Assembly (NCBI RefSeq): GCF_000508085.1
Contig: NZ_KI669560.1
Coordinates: forward strand, 2,068,888 to 2,132,887
Reading direction: 5' to 3'
Origin: Sediminibacterium sp. C3
GTDB taxonomy: Bacteria > Bacteroidota > Bacteroidia > Chitinophagales > Chitinophagaceae
Length of the DNA stretch: 64,000 nucleotides
Shown here: positions 21,227 through 30,638 of the stretch, one piece after another
Layout of the letters: every line of letters begins with the position of its first letter
Position numbering within the stretch: the stretch's first letter is position 1
Notes under the pieces: model-generated
Databases searched by the model: none
Told to the model about the DNA's origin: nothing
What the model saw: the letters and a program-made list of their open reading frames with translations, nothing else
Made by a program: the position numbers and the translations under genes

Positions 21227-22032
21227 TTACTCAAAAACCTGTCGTGCATTTTACGGACAACTACCTGCTGAACCCCACTAATCCAGTAACGGTAAATCTT
21301 ATTGGCGCGGGTGGAACCGGAAGCCAGGTATTGACCGCACTAGCGCGGATGAGTCATTCACTGATCGCACTTGGTCACCCCGGTTTATTCGTACGGTTAT
21401 TCGATGATGATGTAGTAACAAAAGCCAACCTCGGCAGGCAGCTATTTTCTAAGGCTGAATTGGGGATGCACAAGTCCGCAGCTTTGATTGCGAGAGTCAA
21501 CCGGTTCTTTGGGAGCAACTGGAAAAGTGTAGCCTCCAAATATGATTGGCTACCCAATCCGAAAGAGGAATTGTTTGCCAACATCACCATTTCCTGTGTC
21601 GATACAGTGAAGGCAAGGTTTACAATTGCCACTGTATTATCTAAACTGGAAAGGCAGAACAACGGCCCATATAAGCTCATTTACTGGATGGATTTTGGCA
21701 ATGCGCAACAGACAGGTCAGGTTATTTTTTCTACTGTATATCCGGTAAAGCAACCCGCTTCACAGATGTACGAAACAGTAGGCTCTTTGCCTACTGTAAC
21801 CAAACTTTACCGCAGACAATTGAAGGACGTGCAAGAAGATGATCAGCCCAGTTGTTCGATGAGCGAAGCACTTACCAAGCAGGATCTGTTTATCAACACC
21901 TCTATAAGTGCTTTGGGTTCATCTCTTCTGTGGAATTTATTCAGGGAAGGAATGACATTTTACCGTGGCTTTTTTTTGAATTTAAAACAGTTCTCTTCTA
22001 ACCCAATTCCCATCACTACCTCCAAAACCTAA
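21223..22032 (+). CDS. PRTRC system ThiF-family (E1-like) protein
   Basis: 269 residues. The nucleotide-binding glycine loop LIGAGGTGSQVLTAL (near residues 24-38), acidic FDDDVVTKANLGRQLF (the D..xxNLxRQ E1/ThiF motif) and ISCVDTVKARF follow the adenylating fold. A later DDQPSCSMSEAL supplies a Cys that could carry the thioester. The E1-like enzyme would activate a C-terminal carboxylate and pass it to the E2-like protein encoded just upstream. The ParB-like, JAB-like and other PRTRC genes are not present in this window, so the cassette is partial. Confidence 0.85.
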   Translation: MITQKPVVHFTDNYLLNPTNPVTVNLIGAGGTGSQVLTALARMSHSLIALGHPGLFVRLFDDDVVTKANLGRQLFSKAELGMHKSAALIARVNRFFGSNWKSVASKYDWLPNPKEELFANITISCVDTVKARFTIATVLSKLERQNNGPYKLIYWMDFGNAQQTGQVIFSTVYPVKQPASQMYETVGSLPTVTKLYRRQLKDVQEDDQPSCSMSEALTKQDLFINTSISALGSSLLWNLFREGMTFYRGFFLNLKQFSSNPIPITTSKT

Positions 22033-22035
22033 ACC

Positions 22036-22233
22036 ATGCAAACCCTATTATTCATGACCATGGAAGTCGATCCGAATGACCCGCCACAAGATGGGCCATT
22101 TTATGTCATAGAATGGTTCCACGAACCGCAATTTGTTGTGGATGAAAAGGGTAATATAAAGTCCTTTGTTACCTACCTTGAAGCAATCGCAGAAGCAAGA
22201 GATTGCCAGAATGGCTATTTGCTTGCTTTTTAG
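22036..22233 (+). CDS. Small protein at the end of the PRTRC operon
   Basis: 65 residues starting 3 bp after the ThiF stop (MQTLLFMTMEVDPNDPPQDG). It is acidic with aromatic clusters (FYVIEWFHEPQFVV) and no TM segment or Cys pair. It is not recognised. Position suggests co-translation with the E1/E2 pair, so it is a candidate partner or substrate, but its C-terminus (NGYLLAF) lacks the Gly-Gly expected of a ubiquitin-like modifier. Confidence 0.5.
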   Translation: MQTLLFMTMEVDPNDPPQDGPFYVIEWFHEPQFVVDEKGNIKSFVTYLEAIAEARDCQNGYLLAF

Positions 22234-22284
22234 ATGCTATAAGTTGTATTTAGCTTCGCAATCGCCGATCTTTATTTATACTCA

Positions 22285-22437
22285 CTTGCCTAATATAAAG
22301 GCAAGCTACGCAGGACATTTCTGCCCTTTCTAATTTTACATAGTAATTCCGACAGACCCTGAAAAAAGGTCGCTGGGTGTTTCCGCATGGTAGCCGACTT
22401 ATCGCCGGCTGCAAGATGTACAAACGTAATACGTTTG
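22285..22437. other. Hairpin-rich candidate origin of transfer
   Basis: The 260-bp gap between the PRTRC operon and mobC has no gene but three tight inverted repeats: CTTGCC/GGCAAG (22285-22305), AGCCG/CGGCT (22392-22410) and CAAACGT/ACGTTTG (22421-22437). oriT sites of mobilizable Bacteroidota elements usually lie directly upstream of mobC/mobA and carry such repeats. The nick site is not identified. Confidence 0.5.
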
Positions 22438-22493
22438 GGATCATTTGACACTCACTCGGAACTCGTTCGTGTTGTGATTGACTGAAAACAAAA

Positions 22494-22892
22494 GTGATGG
22501 ACAAGGAAAAACGAATGATTCGAAACAAGATCATTACACTTCGTATCAATGAAGATGAGTTTTCAACCCTGGTCAAAAACCGCCAAAAGACCACTGAGAA
22601 AACCAACAGTAATTACCTACGCAAACTTGCCCTTCACAAAGCCGTAACTATCAAGACCAGAAACACATCAATGGATGAGCTTTCCGCAGAGTTGATCCTG
22701 CTGCGAAAAGAAATCAATCACATTGGCAACAACTTTAACCAGGCTGTTCACAAGCTACACACGCTGGATAAAATCCCTGAATTCCGCGTATGGGTTACTG
22801 TTTATGATAAGACAAGACAGGATGTCCAGGCTGTCACAGAGAAGCTATGTAATCAAATTCAAAAATGGTCAGACCAATGGTTGCAAGGATAA
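22494..22892 (+). CDS. mobC: MobC-type relaxosome accessory protein
   Basis: 132 residues (ATG 22494; MDKEKRMIRNK). The N-terminal ribbon-helix-helix part (NKIITLRINEDEFSTLVKN...SNYLRKLAL) is followed by the MobC-family segment LILLRKEINHIGNNFNQAVHKLHTL. It would bind oriT and help the relaxase open DNA. It overlaps the mobA start, consistent with translational coupling. Confidence 0.85.
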   Translation: MMDKEKRMIRNKIITLRINEDEFSTLVKNRQKTTEKTNSNYLRKLALHKAVTIKTRNTSMDELSAELILLRKEINHIGNNFNQAVHKLHTLDKIPEFRVWVTVYDKTRQDVQAVTEKLCNQIQKWSDQWLQG

Positions 22893-24088
22893 CATTCCCG
22901 GCTTCAATTAGTGAAACACTGAATTACAATGAACACAAAGTTCAAAAAGGGGTAGCCATGTGCATTGCAGAAAACAACTTTTTATTGCCGATCACAGCCA
23001 TGAATTTTTACCACAAACTCGATTGGTTCAATCAAAGGAATAAATTGAATGAACGTGCCACTACAAAAACAATGCATGTGTCTCTGAATTTTTCGCCATC
23101 TGAAAATTTTCTAGTCGATAAGTTAAATTCAATCGCACAGGATTATATGGAACGAATCGGATTTGGCGACCAACCCTATCTCGTTTACCAGCATAAAGAT
23201 GCGGGGCATCCTCACCTCCATATTGTCGCAACAACGATCCGGGGAGATGGTACACGGATCAATACCCACAACATAGGCCGGAATCAATCGGAAATGGCGC
23301 GCAAACTGGTAGAGGAAAAACATGGACTCATAAAGGCGGGGACAACGTCAAATGAACTGGCCTTAGCTTCTCGCATTCAAAATAGGTTAGAATATGGCAA
23401 ATCAGAAACCAAACGAAGTATTGCCAATGTGCTGAAGCAGACCATCAATCTTTATAATTATGTTTCGCTGGCGCAGTTCAACGCGATATTGTCCGCGTTC
23501 GGTGTAAAAGCAGATCGTGGCAAGGAAGAGAGCTTTACGCACCGAAAAAATGGCCTTCTATACCGGATGATCGATAAAGAAGGTCAAGCCATCGGAATAC
23601 CCATAAAAGCCAGCTCCATTGCAGGCAAACCAACCCTCGCCTATCTGGAGAATCGTTTTACCCTCAATAAAACCAATCGGGATGTTTTAAAACTGCAGCT
23701 CAAAAACAGCCTTGACCATTGCCTGATGCAGAGACCTACATCCCTTGACAAAATGACCCAATTCCTAAGCGACCAACCCATCCAAACAGTTCTGCGACAA
23801 AATGCAGAAGGAAGAATTTATGGTATCACATTTGTCGACCATAAAAACAGAAGCGTTTTCAATGGATCAGAATTAGGCAAAGAATACAGTATAGCAGGAT
23901 TGGCCAAAAAACTGAAAACAGCAAAACAAAAAGTCATAAAGTTGATCCATGCTGAACAAAAAAATGCAGAGAAAAACGCGCAACAAATCGAAGGCCTGGT
24001 CAATGACCTACTTCAGACGGAACCTGGAACTCAGCATATACCCTTCCACCTAAAGAAAAAGAAACGAAAAAAACAAAGAGGCATATAA
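22877..24088 (+). CDS. mobA: Relaxase MobA (mobilization nuclease)
   Basis: About 403 residues from ATG 22877 (MVARITFPASIS); an ATG four codons upstream is also in frame. Motif I has the likely nicking Tyr in ETLNYNEHKVQKG; motif III is HKDAGHPHLHIVAT, the metal-binding His triad region of MobA/VirD2-family relaxases. The C-terminal half is basic and coiled, ending KKKKRKKQRGI. It nicks oriT and leads the strand into a recipient using a helper secretion system. Confidence 0.9.
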   Translation: MVARITFPASISETLNYNEHKVQKGVAMCIAENNFLLPITAMNFYHKLDWFNQRNKLNERATTKTMHVSLNFSPSENFLVDKLNSIAQDYMERIGFGDQPYLVYQHKDAGHPHLHIVATTIRGDGTRINTHNIGRNQSEMARKLVEEKHGLIKAGTTSNELALASRIQNRLEYGKSETKRSIANVLKQTINLYNYVSLAQFNAILSAFGVKADRGKEESFTHRKNGLLYRMIDKEGQAIGIPIKASSIAGKPTLAYLENRFTLNKTNRDVLKLQLKNSLDHCLMQRPTSLDKMTQFLSDQPIQTVLRQNAEGRIYGITFVDHKNRSVFNGSELGKEYSIAGLAKKLKTAKQKVIKLIHAEQKNAEKNAQQIEGLVNDLLQTEPGTQHIPFHLKKKKRKKQRGI

Positions 24089-24104
24089 GTAAATCTATTG
24101 AGCA

Positions 24105-26065
24105 ATGGGAACAGGTGAGAATGAACAGGGTTTGCGAAAAATAGTGGACTTAAGCAGGTGGCTTTCCGTTGGCCTTTTGCTGCTACATTTTTACTATAGT
24201 TGTTATGCTGCCTTTGCAGATTATGGTCTGCGTTCTTCTTTATCAGACCGCATGTTACAGTCCATCGCTAAAACAGGGGTGTTCGAAAGTACCCTGAAAA
24301 TCAAGTCTCTTATTTTAGTTCTCTTAATCATTTCCTTTCTGGGAGCAAAAGGTAAAAAAGACCAGGAGTACAAATTAAGTGCAGTGATCAGTTGGATCAT
24401 CTGTGGAATACTATTATTCTTTCTCAGCAGCTTTCTTCTTGCATCAGATTTGAATATGGCTACTACTGCCTCCTCTTACATCCTTGCCTGTAGTACGGGA
24501 TTTGGATTACTGGTTTTTACTGGTGCCCGGTTGAGCCGCTTGATCTTTGACAATTTAAAGCAGGATATTTTCAATGAAGAAAATGAAACATTCCCGCAGG
24601 AAGAAGTTCCGCATGTCAATGAATACTCGATCAACTTCGCTGCACAATACCGGTTAAAAATAAAGTTCGTAAATCCACGATATCCTTCCCCAATCTTTTC
24701 CGTGGACTTTTGGTAACAGGCAGTCCGGGTGCAGGTAAATCATGGTTTGTGATCCTTCCCATGATTCGCCAGTTGATCTCGAAAGGCTACACCATGTTCA
24801 TTTACGACTTTAAATATGATGACTTGTCAAAAGCTGCCTATAATTGGTTGTTACAAAACACCTCCGCGTATAAAACGCCGCCTGCATTCTATGCCATCAA
24901 TTTTGACAACCTCGCCTGCTCGCACAGATGCAATCCGCTGGACCCAGATTCCATGTTTGACATCACCGATGCCACTGAATCAGCCAGAACAATCTTACTG
25001 GGTCTTAATACCCAGTGGATTAAAAAACAGGGAGATTTCTTTGTAGAGTCTCCGATCAACTTCGTAACAGCCATTATCTGGTTTTTAAGAAAGTATGAAG
25101 ACGGGGTATACTGTACCCTACCCCATGTGATTGAACTGATGCAGGTAGAATATGATACATTGTTCCCGGTTCTAAATTCAGAACCGGAAATTGAAGTATT
25201 TGTAAACCCTTTTATTACGGCATTCCAAAACGATGCAATGGAACAATTAGAAGGACAGGTAGCTTCCGCCAAAATCGGAATGGCCAGACTGGCATCCCCC
25301 CAACTTTATTGGGTACTTTCAGGTAACGACTTCACACTCGACATCAATTCGCCCTGGCAACCAAAAATTGTCTGTGTGGGCAACAACCCCGACAAGCGTT
25401 CCATATATGGGGCCGTCCTCTCCCTCTACGCCTCCCGCCTGATTAAGATCGTAAACAGAAAGGATAAGCTCAAAAGTGCCTTGGTTTTTGACGAGTTCCC
25501 AACCATCTTTTTCAACGATATTGATGGGCATATCGCAACTGCCAGAAGCAACAAAGTAGCCACCATACTTGCCGCTCAGGATTTTTCACAGCTAAAAAAG
25601 GATTATGGAAAGAATCAGGCAGATGTAATCACGAATATTTGCGGAAATATTATTTCGGGTCAGGTAACAGGAGAAACCGCCCGATTGCTATCAGAAAGGT
25701 TCGGTAAGATTGTACAGTTGCGACAGAGTATGAGTATCAATAGTAATGATACCAGTATTAGCAAATCTTGGCAGATGGACAATGCCGTACCCGCCTCAAA
25801 AATTGCCGCTCTCTCCTCCGGGGAATTTGTTGGCATGGTGGCGGATAATCCTGATGATAAGATTAAGCTAAAAATGTTTCACGCAGAAATCCTGCAGGAT
25901 ACCGAGTCAATAAACAGGGAGATGAGAGACTTCAAGGAAATCCCACCTGTTTATAGTATTTCACAACAGGATATTCTGGATAATTTCTACCAGATCAAAC
26001 TTGATATCAGGCGATTAATTGAAAATGTTGTTGCGAAACTTGAAAATGAGTCTAAAACTGGTTAA
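24105..26065 (+). CDS. traG: TraG/VirD4-type coupling protein with YWFCY N-terminus (frame break)
   Basis: Type IV coupling ATPase joining the relaxosome to a secretion channel. The N-terminus (MGTGENEQGLRKIVDLSRW) and about three TM helices match the YWFCY-type N-domain of Bacteroidota MobC/TraG proteins. The frame stops at 24716, but adding one base to the A5 run at 24656-24660 leads into NLFRGLLVTGSPGAGKSW (Walker A) and later LVFDEFPTIF (Walker B), giving 653 residues. It follows mobA by 16 bp. If the break were real the element could not be mobilised through its own coupling protein. Confidence 0.88.
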
Positions 26066-26112
26066 AACATAGCCGGGAGTAGATACTTTGGAGATACATT
26101 TTCCTTGTCAAA

Positions 26113-26206
26113 CCCCCCTCCGGTTGGTAAGGGGGTATTGCCAAGTAAAATACAAGGATTAGACACAGTTCTAGTCTGCCTATAATTGTATCCTGTTTAT
26201 CTTGGC
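26113..26206. other. Repeat-rich region after traG near the island's right end
   Basis: A GC-rich stem CCCCC (26114-26118) / GGGGG (26131-26135) lies 48 bp after the traG stop and could terminate it, though no T-tract follows. It is followed by a 67-nt imperfect nested inverted repeat with outer arms GCCAAG (26140-26145) and CTTGGC (26201-26206) and an inner AGAC/GTCT. No gene is visible in 26066-26440; the terminator at 26398 and the candidate attR are the other contents. Confidence 0.4.
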
Positions 26207-26365
26207 GCAGCACCCAAAGCTGCTCACTAAAAGAGAAAATGAGGATTGCTCTTGTAAATCAAACACCTTTTCTGTTCTGTATCGCACATAAAATGGGATC
26301 ATTTTCGGGCCGAGTCTTGTCATGTTGCGTACAGATACCAGCTAAAAGCATAATATCTGAAACAA

Positions 26366-26376
26366 ATTGGTTCGAA
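26366..26376 (+). repeat. Candidate attR core (direct repeat copy 2)
   Basis: ATTGGTTCGAA identical to 4593-4603 in the tRNA. The bases following it do not rebuild a good T-stem and acceptor of tRNA-Arg, although CCCAACC at 26381-26387 would pair with the tRNA 5' end with one mismatch. The match is short and could be chance. Confidence 0.4.
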
Positions 26377-26397
26377 AATTCCCAACCTCTGGTCACG

Positions 26398-26427
26398 AAA
26401 GCCCCTCGGTTTCTGTGGGGCTTTTTT
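26398..26427 (+). terminator. Rho-independent terminator
   Basis: AAAGCCCC (26398-26405) and GGGGCTTT (26417-26424) with an 11-nt loop, followed by TTTTT. If the island ends at 26376, this was probably the original terminator of the tRNA-Arg transcript, displaced by the insertion. Confidence 0.75.
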
Positions 26428-26440
26428 ATTATATTGCCCT

Positions 26441-27115
26441 ATGAATGTTCAAATGGAAGAAGGCTGGAAAGAATTGCTCTCCAAAGAGTTTGAAAAACCA
26501 TTCTTTCAGAAGTTAGCGCTTCATTTACGAACCGAGAAAGCCACCAAAGCGGTTATTTATCCTCCGGGGCCTCTTATTTTCAATGCATTTAACAGCACTC
26601 CCTTTCAATCGCTTAAAGTGGTTATTCTTGGGCAGGATCCCTATCATGGGCCAGGACAGGCACATGGATTGAGCTTTTCTGTACCTGATGGAATAAAACC
26701 ACCGCCTTCTTTGGTGAATATCTACAAAGAACTACAGCAGGATATCGGAATGCCCATGCCAACAACTGGGAATCTTAGTTCCTGGGCAAAACAAGGGGTT
26801 TTGCTCTTAAATGCTGTTTTAACAGTAAGGGCCAATGAACCGGCCAGCCATGCAAAAATTGGCTGGATGGATTTCACAGATGCGGTGATTCGTAAAATTT
26901 CAGCCGAGAAACAGGGCGTGGTTTTTTTGCTCTGGGGTAAATTTGCACAGGAAAAGCAAGCATTGATAGATGAAACAAAAAACTATGTATTGAAAGCGGC
27001 ACACCCCTCTCCTTTTAGTGCAGATAAAGGTTTCTTTGGATGTAAACATTTTAGTAAGACCAATGAATTGCTGGTACAGCAGGGACTGGATCCCATTGAC
27101 TGGCGATTGCCTTAA
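26441..27115 (+). CDS. ung: Uracil-DNA glycosylase
   Basis: 224 residues, normal length. It removes uracil from DNA in base-excision repair. Catalytic Asp in [20 protein letters not shown], uracil-pocket residues, and the catalytic His in [19 protein letters not shown]. Start ATG 26441 lies 14 bp after the preceding terminator's T-tract, so the promoter must be within or upstream of that region. It is the first host gene to the right of the island. Confidence 0.97.
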   Translation: MNVQMEEGWKELLSKEFEKPFFQKLALHLRTEKATKAVIYPPGPLIFNAFNSTPFQSLKVVILGQDPYHGPGQAHGLSFSVPDGIKPPPSLVNIYKELQQDIGMPMPTTGNLSSWAKQGVLLLNAVLTVRANEPASHAKIGWMDFTDAVIRKISAEKQGVVFLLWGKFAQEKQALIDETKNYVLKAAHPSPFSADKGFFGCKHFSKTNELLVQQGLDPIDWRLP

Positions 27116-27124
27116 TATGATACC

Positions 27125-27862
27125 ATGAGAATACTTAAATCGATATATGGAAGAATCTGGGCCTTTTGGGGGCTAACAACTTTTGTGGTTACCTTTCTAA
27201 TCATTATCATACCATCCCTGCTAACGGCTTTAATTCCTGACCCCAAAGGCATGGGCTATTTCATTAAACTGGCTAAGCTTTGGATGAATACCTGGTTGTT
27301 TTTAATTGGATGTCCTGTTACAGTAAGAGGTAAACATTATTTTAAAAAAGGACAGCCTTATATTGTAACCTGCAATCACAATTCGCTGCTGGATATACCT
27401 TTATCATCCCCTTTTATTCCCGGCCCTAATCAAACTATCGCCAAAAAAGAATTTACCCAAATACCCATATTTGGATGGTACTATGAACGTGGTTCTGTAA
27501 TAGTTGATCGAAAAAGCGATGCTAGCAGAAGAAAAAGCTACGAACTAATGAAAGCTGCACTGAAGAAGGGATTCCATATGTGTATTTATCCGGAAGGAAC
27601 CCGCAACAGAACTCAGGAACCGCTGAAACGCTTCTATGATGGAGCTTTTAAATTGGCAGCTGAATCCGGCTACCCTATAATCCCTGCTGTAATATTAAAT
27701 ACGAAAAAAGCATTACCGGCAAACCGTTTCTTTTATCTGATGCCTCATAAACTTGGTTTACATTTTCTGCAGCCCATAGAGGTTGCCAATCGTTCTGCAG
27801 AAGAGCTAAAAGAAGAGACCTTTAATACGATGGCAGCCTATTATGTGAAGCACCAGGATTAA
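27125..27862 (+). CDS. plsC: 1-acyl-sn-glycerol-3-phosphate acyltransferase
   Basis: 245-residue membrane acyltransferase making phosphatidic acid. The catalytic motif NHXXXXD is seen as CNHNSLLDIP (near residue 85), the second-substrate motif as YPEGTRNRTQEPLKRFYDGAF (near 160), and two N-terminal TM helices precede it. It lies 9 bp after ung and is probably co-transcribed. Confidence 0.9.
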   Translation: MRILKSIYGRIWAFWGLTTFVVTFLIIIIPSLLTALIPDPKGMGYFIKLAKLWMNTWLFLIGCPVTVRGKHYFKKGQPYIVTCNHNSLLDIPLSSPFIPGPNQTIAKKEFTQIPIFGWYYERGSVIVDRKSDASRRKSYELMKAALKKGFHMCIYPEGTRNRTQEPLKRFYDGAFKLAAESGYPIIPAVILNTKKALPANRFFYLMPHKLGLHFLQPIEVANRSAEELKEETFNTMAAYYVKHQD

Positions 27863-27925
27863 AATTGAGAATCATTAACCTAACACAAAACCATTTATAA
27901 AATTTATTCTAAGTTGTTTGTTTCA

Positions 27926-30565
27926 TTACAAACTTGAAAAAGTGCGGCTTCTGTTGATTCTTAAATCTCTTAGAATGCCTGATTTAGGACTAACCGTAAT
28001 ATTGAATGATCTAAAAAGCCCAACAGGCGTAACGTTAATGGAAAGTTGCCAGCAGTGCATTTCACGGGTGATAAAAGCACTCAACTGCTGAAGATTCCCT
28101 CGGGTAATATCATAGAAGCCTGTAGCACCCACTTTCCATTTATCTGTTAGACTGAAGTCACCATTAAAGTTGAATGTTGAAAAAGTTTGTGTTATAAACC
28201 CACTATAGTCTGGTTTAAGCACCCTAGTAAAGTTAAAAGAGTAAGCAATGGATAAATTCCAGGGAATATTAAAGTCTGTAAACTCTGCAGGATTGGCGCG
28301 CGCAAATTGTAACTGACGTTGTTGCTCATCCGGTGTCATAAAAGGATCAATGGGTAAATCTTTTTTCTCGTCTTTACCATCTTTTGATTTGCTTCTGAAA
28401 GAAGTAGAAACGGCAATATTACCACTGGTAATTCTACCGAATTTAAATTTGGATGGATCCCATAATATGCGTTTTTGTCTGAATCCCCTGTTGTCTACAT
28501 CGTAAGGATCCAGATTGGCGCTGGCGGTTATATTTACTTTTTCAAATAAGGTACTTCTGGCATAAAAATTAAAATTGCCCAGCTGAAAACTATCGGCTAG
28601 TAAATTGTAATTAGAATTAAATCCGAATCCATCAATCAATTTTACTTTCTTGCCTGCTTTATCGGAACTGTCCTGTTTGTTTTTGGTTTTCATTTCCAAT
28701 AGGTTGTCAATTCCAAATCCAATACCACCAAATGAACCTTCTCCAAATGCACCCAATATTCCTCCATCAAACTGAGATACCCTGATGGTTCTGTTACTGG
28801 TGTCAACTTTTAAATTGTAATAGTATTTAGCATTCATATCAGGCTGATAATTAATTGACAAAGTAGGCCTGATTTCGTGTCTGATGGCAATAATATTACT
28901 GGTTGGTTTGAATTTATAGGTACCAAAAATCCTTGTATTGGCTGCCAATCCAAAACTCATTTGCCTGGCCGCATAAAATCCTCTTTGAATAACAGTATCA
29001 ACCTTATTAGTGGTATTGTTCCAGGATCTGAAATTACGCTGACCATACCATCTTTCTGAATAAGAAACACTTGGTGCAATGGTAATGGGCCCCAGGGAAG
29101 GTAAAGAGAGTGTAATAGGAATACTATGCTGGGCACCATATTGCAAAGTGTCGAGTATTCTTCTTAAACTAAATGCGGTATCATAAAAAGAAATCTGGTT
29201 TTGAAAGTTCCCACTGTAACCAATACCAATTTTTTCATACCATTTGCCTGCACCTACCTGATCTTTTTTCTGGAAGGGATAGAAAGTAACTACGTTAAAA
29301 TTGACCGTTGGCAGATTCATATTTACCAAACGGAGATTATTATTCTGGTTATGATTCAAGTTTACAGATAGGTTGTATTTTCCTTTCCAGTCCTTACTAT
29401 AACTGATAGAGGAACTTAATTGGTTTTGGAAGTTTACAAATGGATTATTTAGTATGGTTCTATTAAAACGGCTACTACCAAAATTCACGTTAGCAGAAAA
29501 ACTAGTTCCTGGTCTGGCCCTGGAATCTCTACTATGAGACCAATTAATCATGAAAGAACGGGTAGTATTGAATTCGTCTTTGCTTAAAGTGCTTCTGTTT
29601 AGTGTTTTGGTATTCTGAATAGTAATATTCAGATTCCCCGTATAAGCATAACGCTTAATGTACTTCGAATTAATATTTAAGTTCCAGCCTCCAAATGAGT
29701 ATAAATTAGAACGTAAAGTGACATCCATTTTCTCGCTCAATACAAAATAATAACCCAGCCCTTCCAGTCCTAACCCAAAATCAGGACTGCCCGTAAATGC
29801 AGGCGGTAATAATCCCCCATGCCTTCCCTTATTCAAAGGAAATATTCCAAATGGGATTCCTAATGGCATGGGAACCCCTTCGAACTCAGGAAAAGAAGGA
29901 CCTGCTATTCCCATTTTATTATTGATGATTTTCATTTTACTGGTTCTGAAATTGTAGTGAGGTACATCCAGATTACAGGTAGTAAAACGGGCTCTTTTAG
30001 CGTATACTTCGGTAGTGCTGATTTTTTTTAAGTCTATTGCGTTTACATAAATTTCCCCTTCCTGAAAAAAAGTATTTTTAGTTAAGCCCTTGCCCGATTT
30101 CATATTGTAGAAAATGGTATCACTGATCGATTTCATTTCTCCCTGAATGAATTGAGGCTTACTTGCTGGGTTGCCGGTAGAATCCTTGGACCCATATGCC
30201 TGCACCATTTGACTTCGCTGGTCGTATTTGATGGTTGCTGCATCTAATTTCAGGTCGGTATAATCCACTTTTGCCTTCCCGTATAAAAAGAACTCCCTTG
30301 TAGAAATCACCAGAACTCCAGAATCTTCTGCGTTGTATTTAATAGGGGCATCAATAGAATCTTTGGAAATTTTTAACGTATCAGTTTTAATCTTAATGCT
30401 GTCTGCTGGATTTTTCTTAGATGCAGTATCCTTAAGGGTTTGAGTGCTTCCCTTCAAATCAGTCTGTGCAACTATTTCAGAGGGTAAATGAAGGAATATC
30501 CCTAAAAAAAGGAACAGAACAATAGCCAGCCTCGATTTTACGTTAATTTTACTACTTCTGTTCAT
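27926..30565 (-). CDS. lptD: LptD-like LPS assembly outer-membrane protein
   Basis: 879 residues. Signal peptide (LAIVLFLFLGIFLHLPSEIVAQ), an OstA/LptA-like N-terminal domain (residues about 85-230, with SGVLVISTREFFLYGKAKVDYTDL), a conserved stretch GPSFPEFEGVPMPLGIPFGIFPL and a long C-terminal beta-barrel. LptD inserts lipopolysaccharide into the outer leaflet. The start is ATG 30565. It is divergent from the amidase gene across 73 bp; the other OstA-domain gene (32641) and MlaD are nearby, suggesting an envelope-lipid locus. Confidence 0.85.
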   Translation of the reverse strand: MNRSSKINVKSRLAIVLFLFLGIFLHLPSEIVAQTDLKGSTQTLKDTASKKNPADSIKIKTDTLKISKDSIDAPIKYNAEDSGVLVISTREFFLYGKAKVDYTDLKLDAATIKYDQRSQMVQAYGSKDSTGNPASKPQFIQGEMKSISDTIFYNMKSGKGLTKNTFFQEGEIYVNAIDLKKISTTEVYAKRARFTTCNLDVPHYNFRTSKMKIINNKMGIAGPSFPEFEGVPMPLGIPFGIFPLNKGRHGGLLPPAFTGSPDFGLGLEGLGYYFVLSEKMDVTLRSNLYSFGGWNLNINSKYIKRYAYTGNLNITIQNTKTLNRSTLSKDEFNTTRSFMINWSHSRDSRARPGTSFSANVNFGSSRFNRTILNNPFVNFQNQLSSSISYSKDWKGKYNLSVNLNHNQNNNLRLVNMNLPTVNFNVVTFYPFQKKDQVGAGKWYEKIGIGYSGNFQNQISFYDTAFSLRRILDTLQYGAQHSIPITLSLPSLGPITIAPSVSYSERWYGQRNFRSWNNTTNKVDTVIQRGFYAARQMSFGLAANTRIFGTYKFKPTSNIIAIRHEIRPTLSINYQPDMNAKYYYNLKVDTSNRTIRVSQFDGGILGAFGEGSFGGIGFGIDNLLEMKTKNKQDSSDKAGKKVKLIDGFGFNSNYNLLADSFQLGNFNFYARSTLFEKVNITASANLDPYDVDNRGFRQKRILWDPSKFKFGRITSGNIAVSTSFRSKSKDGKDEKKDLPIDPFMTPDEQQRQLQFARANPAEFTDFNIPWNLSIAYSFNFTRVLKPDYSGFITQTFSTFNFNGDFSLTDKWKVGATGFYDITRGNLQQLSAFITREMHCWQLSINVTPVGLFRSFNITVSPKSGILRDLRINRSRTFSSL

Positions 30566-30638
30566 GGTGCTGATGACAAAATTAAGGTCTAAAACTGTGT
30601 AAATAGAATTTTAAGTCTGATTCCTTAATGAAAATGAT

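Noticed and set aside
24105..24716. A separate 203-residue membrane protein before the coupling ATPase
   Set aside because: It is the N-terminal YWFCY-type part of TraG, separated only by the A5 run break.
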